Below are positions 5,532-6,020 of a DNA stretch of 6,020 nucleotides, in pieces. The DNA comes from an uncultured Acetatifactor sp. (GTDB lineage: Bacteria; Bacillota; Clostridia; Lachnospirales; Lachnospiraceae), in the NCBI GenBank assembly GCA_910577235.1, contig CAJTMX010000072.1, forward strand, positions 1-6,020. The letters are read 5' to 3'. How positions within the stretch are numbered: the stretch's first letter is position 1; each line of letters starts with the position of its first letter. The notes below the pieces were generated by a model, which had not been told where the DNA came from, did no database searches, and saw only the letters and a program-made list of their open reading frames with translations. The position numbers and the translations under genes were made by a program.

Positions 5532-6020
5532 CCCGCTTCTCCATCATTTTCCTCAGCTTCTGTCTCACATAATATAATCTGTTTTCCACCTGTTTCTTTG
5601 GCATATCCAGTGCCACCGCAATCTCCGCCGGTTTCTGCTCATAATAATACCGTCTCATGATCAGCTCTTTTTCCTTTTCATCCAGTTCATCAATACAAGA
5701 CCGTAATTTATCCTTTTCTTCATCTGCCGCATCGTTTTCAGCATATCCCAGACTTTCTACCAAGATTTCTTCTATAAATATTTCCTTTTTTCTGGTAATC
5801 CGTCGATAGCTGTCAACTGCTTTCGACCTTGCTACTATGGAAAGCCATGAAGATAACTTCGCTTTGTCAGGATCATACTTTTCAGGATATTGCCACAGGT
5901 AAATAAACACATCTGCTACGCATTCCTCCACATCCTGGACGGAAGCCGCGTTGATCAGAATGGACGCGGCAATCTTCCAGAGAATCTTGGAATATTTCTG
6001 TACCACAAATGCCAGCATCC
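5515..6020 (-). CDS. ECF-type RNA polymerase sigma factor (5' end cut off by window edge)
   Basis: A sigma-70 family regulator of the extracytoplasmic-function class, which would direct RNA polymerase to a small set of promoters in response to an envelope signal. The visible 167 residues contain a region 2 (about residues 3-76), with the acidic stretch QDVEECVADVFIYLW and the basic RSKAVDSYRR that in this family contact core polymerase and the -10 element. After an acidic linker (about 85-104) comes a region 4 (about 105-160) with a helix-turn-helix around PAEIAVALDMPKKQVENRL for the -35 element. There is no region 1 or region 3, as expected for ECF sigmas. The first visible Met is two bases from the window edge, and ECF proteins usually have some residues before this point, so I treat the 5' end as missing. 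The TAA stop overlaps the next gene's ATG, which suggests coupled expression and a functional pairing. The ECF subgroup cannot be named. Confidence 0.93.
   Translation of the reverse strand, partial: MLAFVVQKYSKILWKIAASILINAASVQDVEECVADVFIYLWQYPEKYDPDKAKLSSWLSIVARSKAVDSYRRITRKKEIFIEEILVESLGYAENDAADEEKDKLRSCIDELDEKEKELIMRRYYYEQKPAEIAVALDMPKKQVENRLYYVRQKLRKMMEKREGDQS

Overview
The window looks like one operon, read entirely from the minus strand (right to left), from a low-to-moderate GC Gram-positive bacterium. A gut clostridium of the Lachnospiraceae type is my best guess. The reasons are several AGGAGG-like ribosome binding sites, a Gram-positive style lipoprotein, an ECF sigma factor paired with a one-pass membrane protein, and chained overlapping genes. 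The taxonomy is an inference; no RNA gene or marker gene is present.

In transcription order: (1) an ECF-type sigma factor whose 5' end is cut by the window edge (5515-6020); (2) a one-pass membrane protein with an extracytoplasmic LytM/M23-like domain that has lost key zinc-site residues (4463-5515), whose start overlaps the sigma stop as TAATG; (3) a lipoprotein of about 400 residues (3187-4389); (4-6) three divergent, related ABC-2 type permeases of 273, 282 and 248 residues (2369-3190, 1528-2376, 785-1531), chained by GTGA, 8-nt and ATGA overlaps; and (7) one compact ABC ATPase with a Glu in place of the Q-loop Gln (33-665). No terminator or convincing promoter is visible, so the transcript probably starts right of the window and may continue past its left edge.

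How the genes may work together is inferred. The sigma factor and membrane protein look like an envelope-sensing signalling pair. The pseudo-enzyme LytM domain and the lipoprotein would be surface-exposed sensor or adaptor parts. The BcrA/LanF-like ATPase with three permeases suggests export of, or immunity to, a membrane- or wall-active compound such as an antimicrobial peptide. No biosynthetic gene is in view, so the substrate is unknown.

The least expected feature is a set of short tandem arrays with an exact 18-nt period at three gene junctions: the start of the LytM-like gene, the start of the third permease gene, and the gap before the ATPase gene. Most units begin with ATG. A unit from the first array matches one from the second at 15 of 18 positions, although the two are read in different frames. 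A perfect 16-bp palindrome also lies just upstream of the ATPase ribosome binding site.
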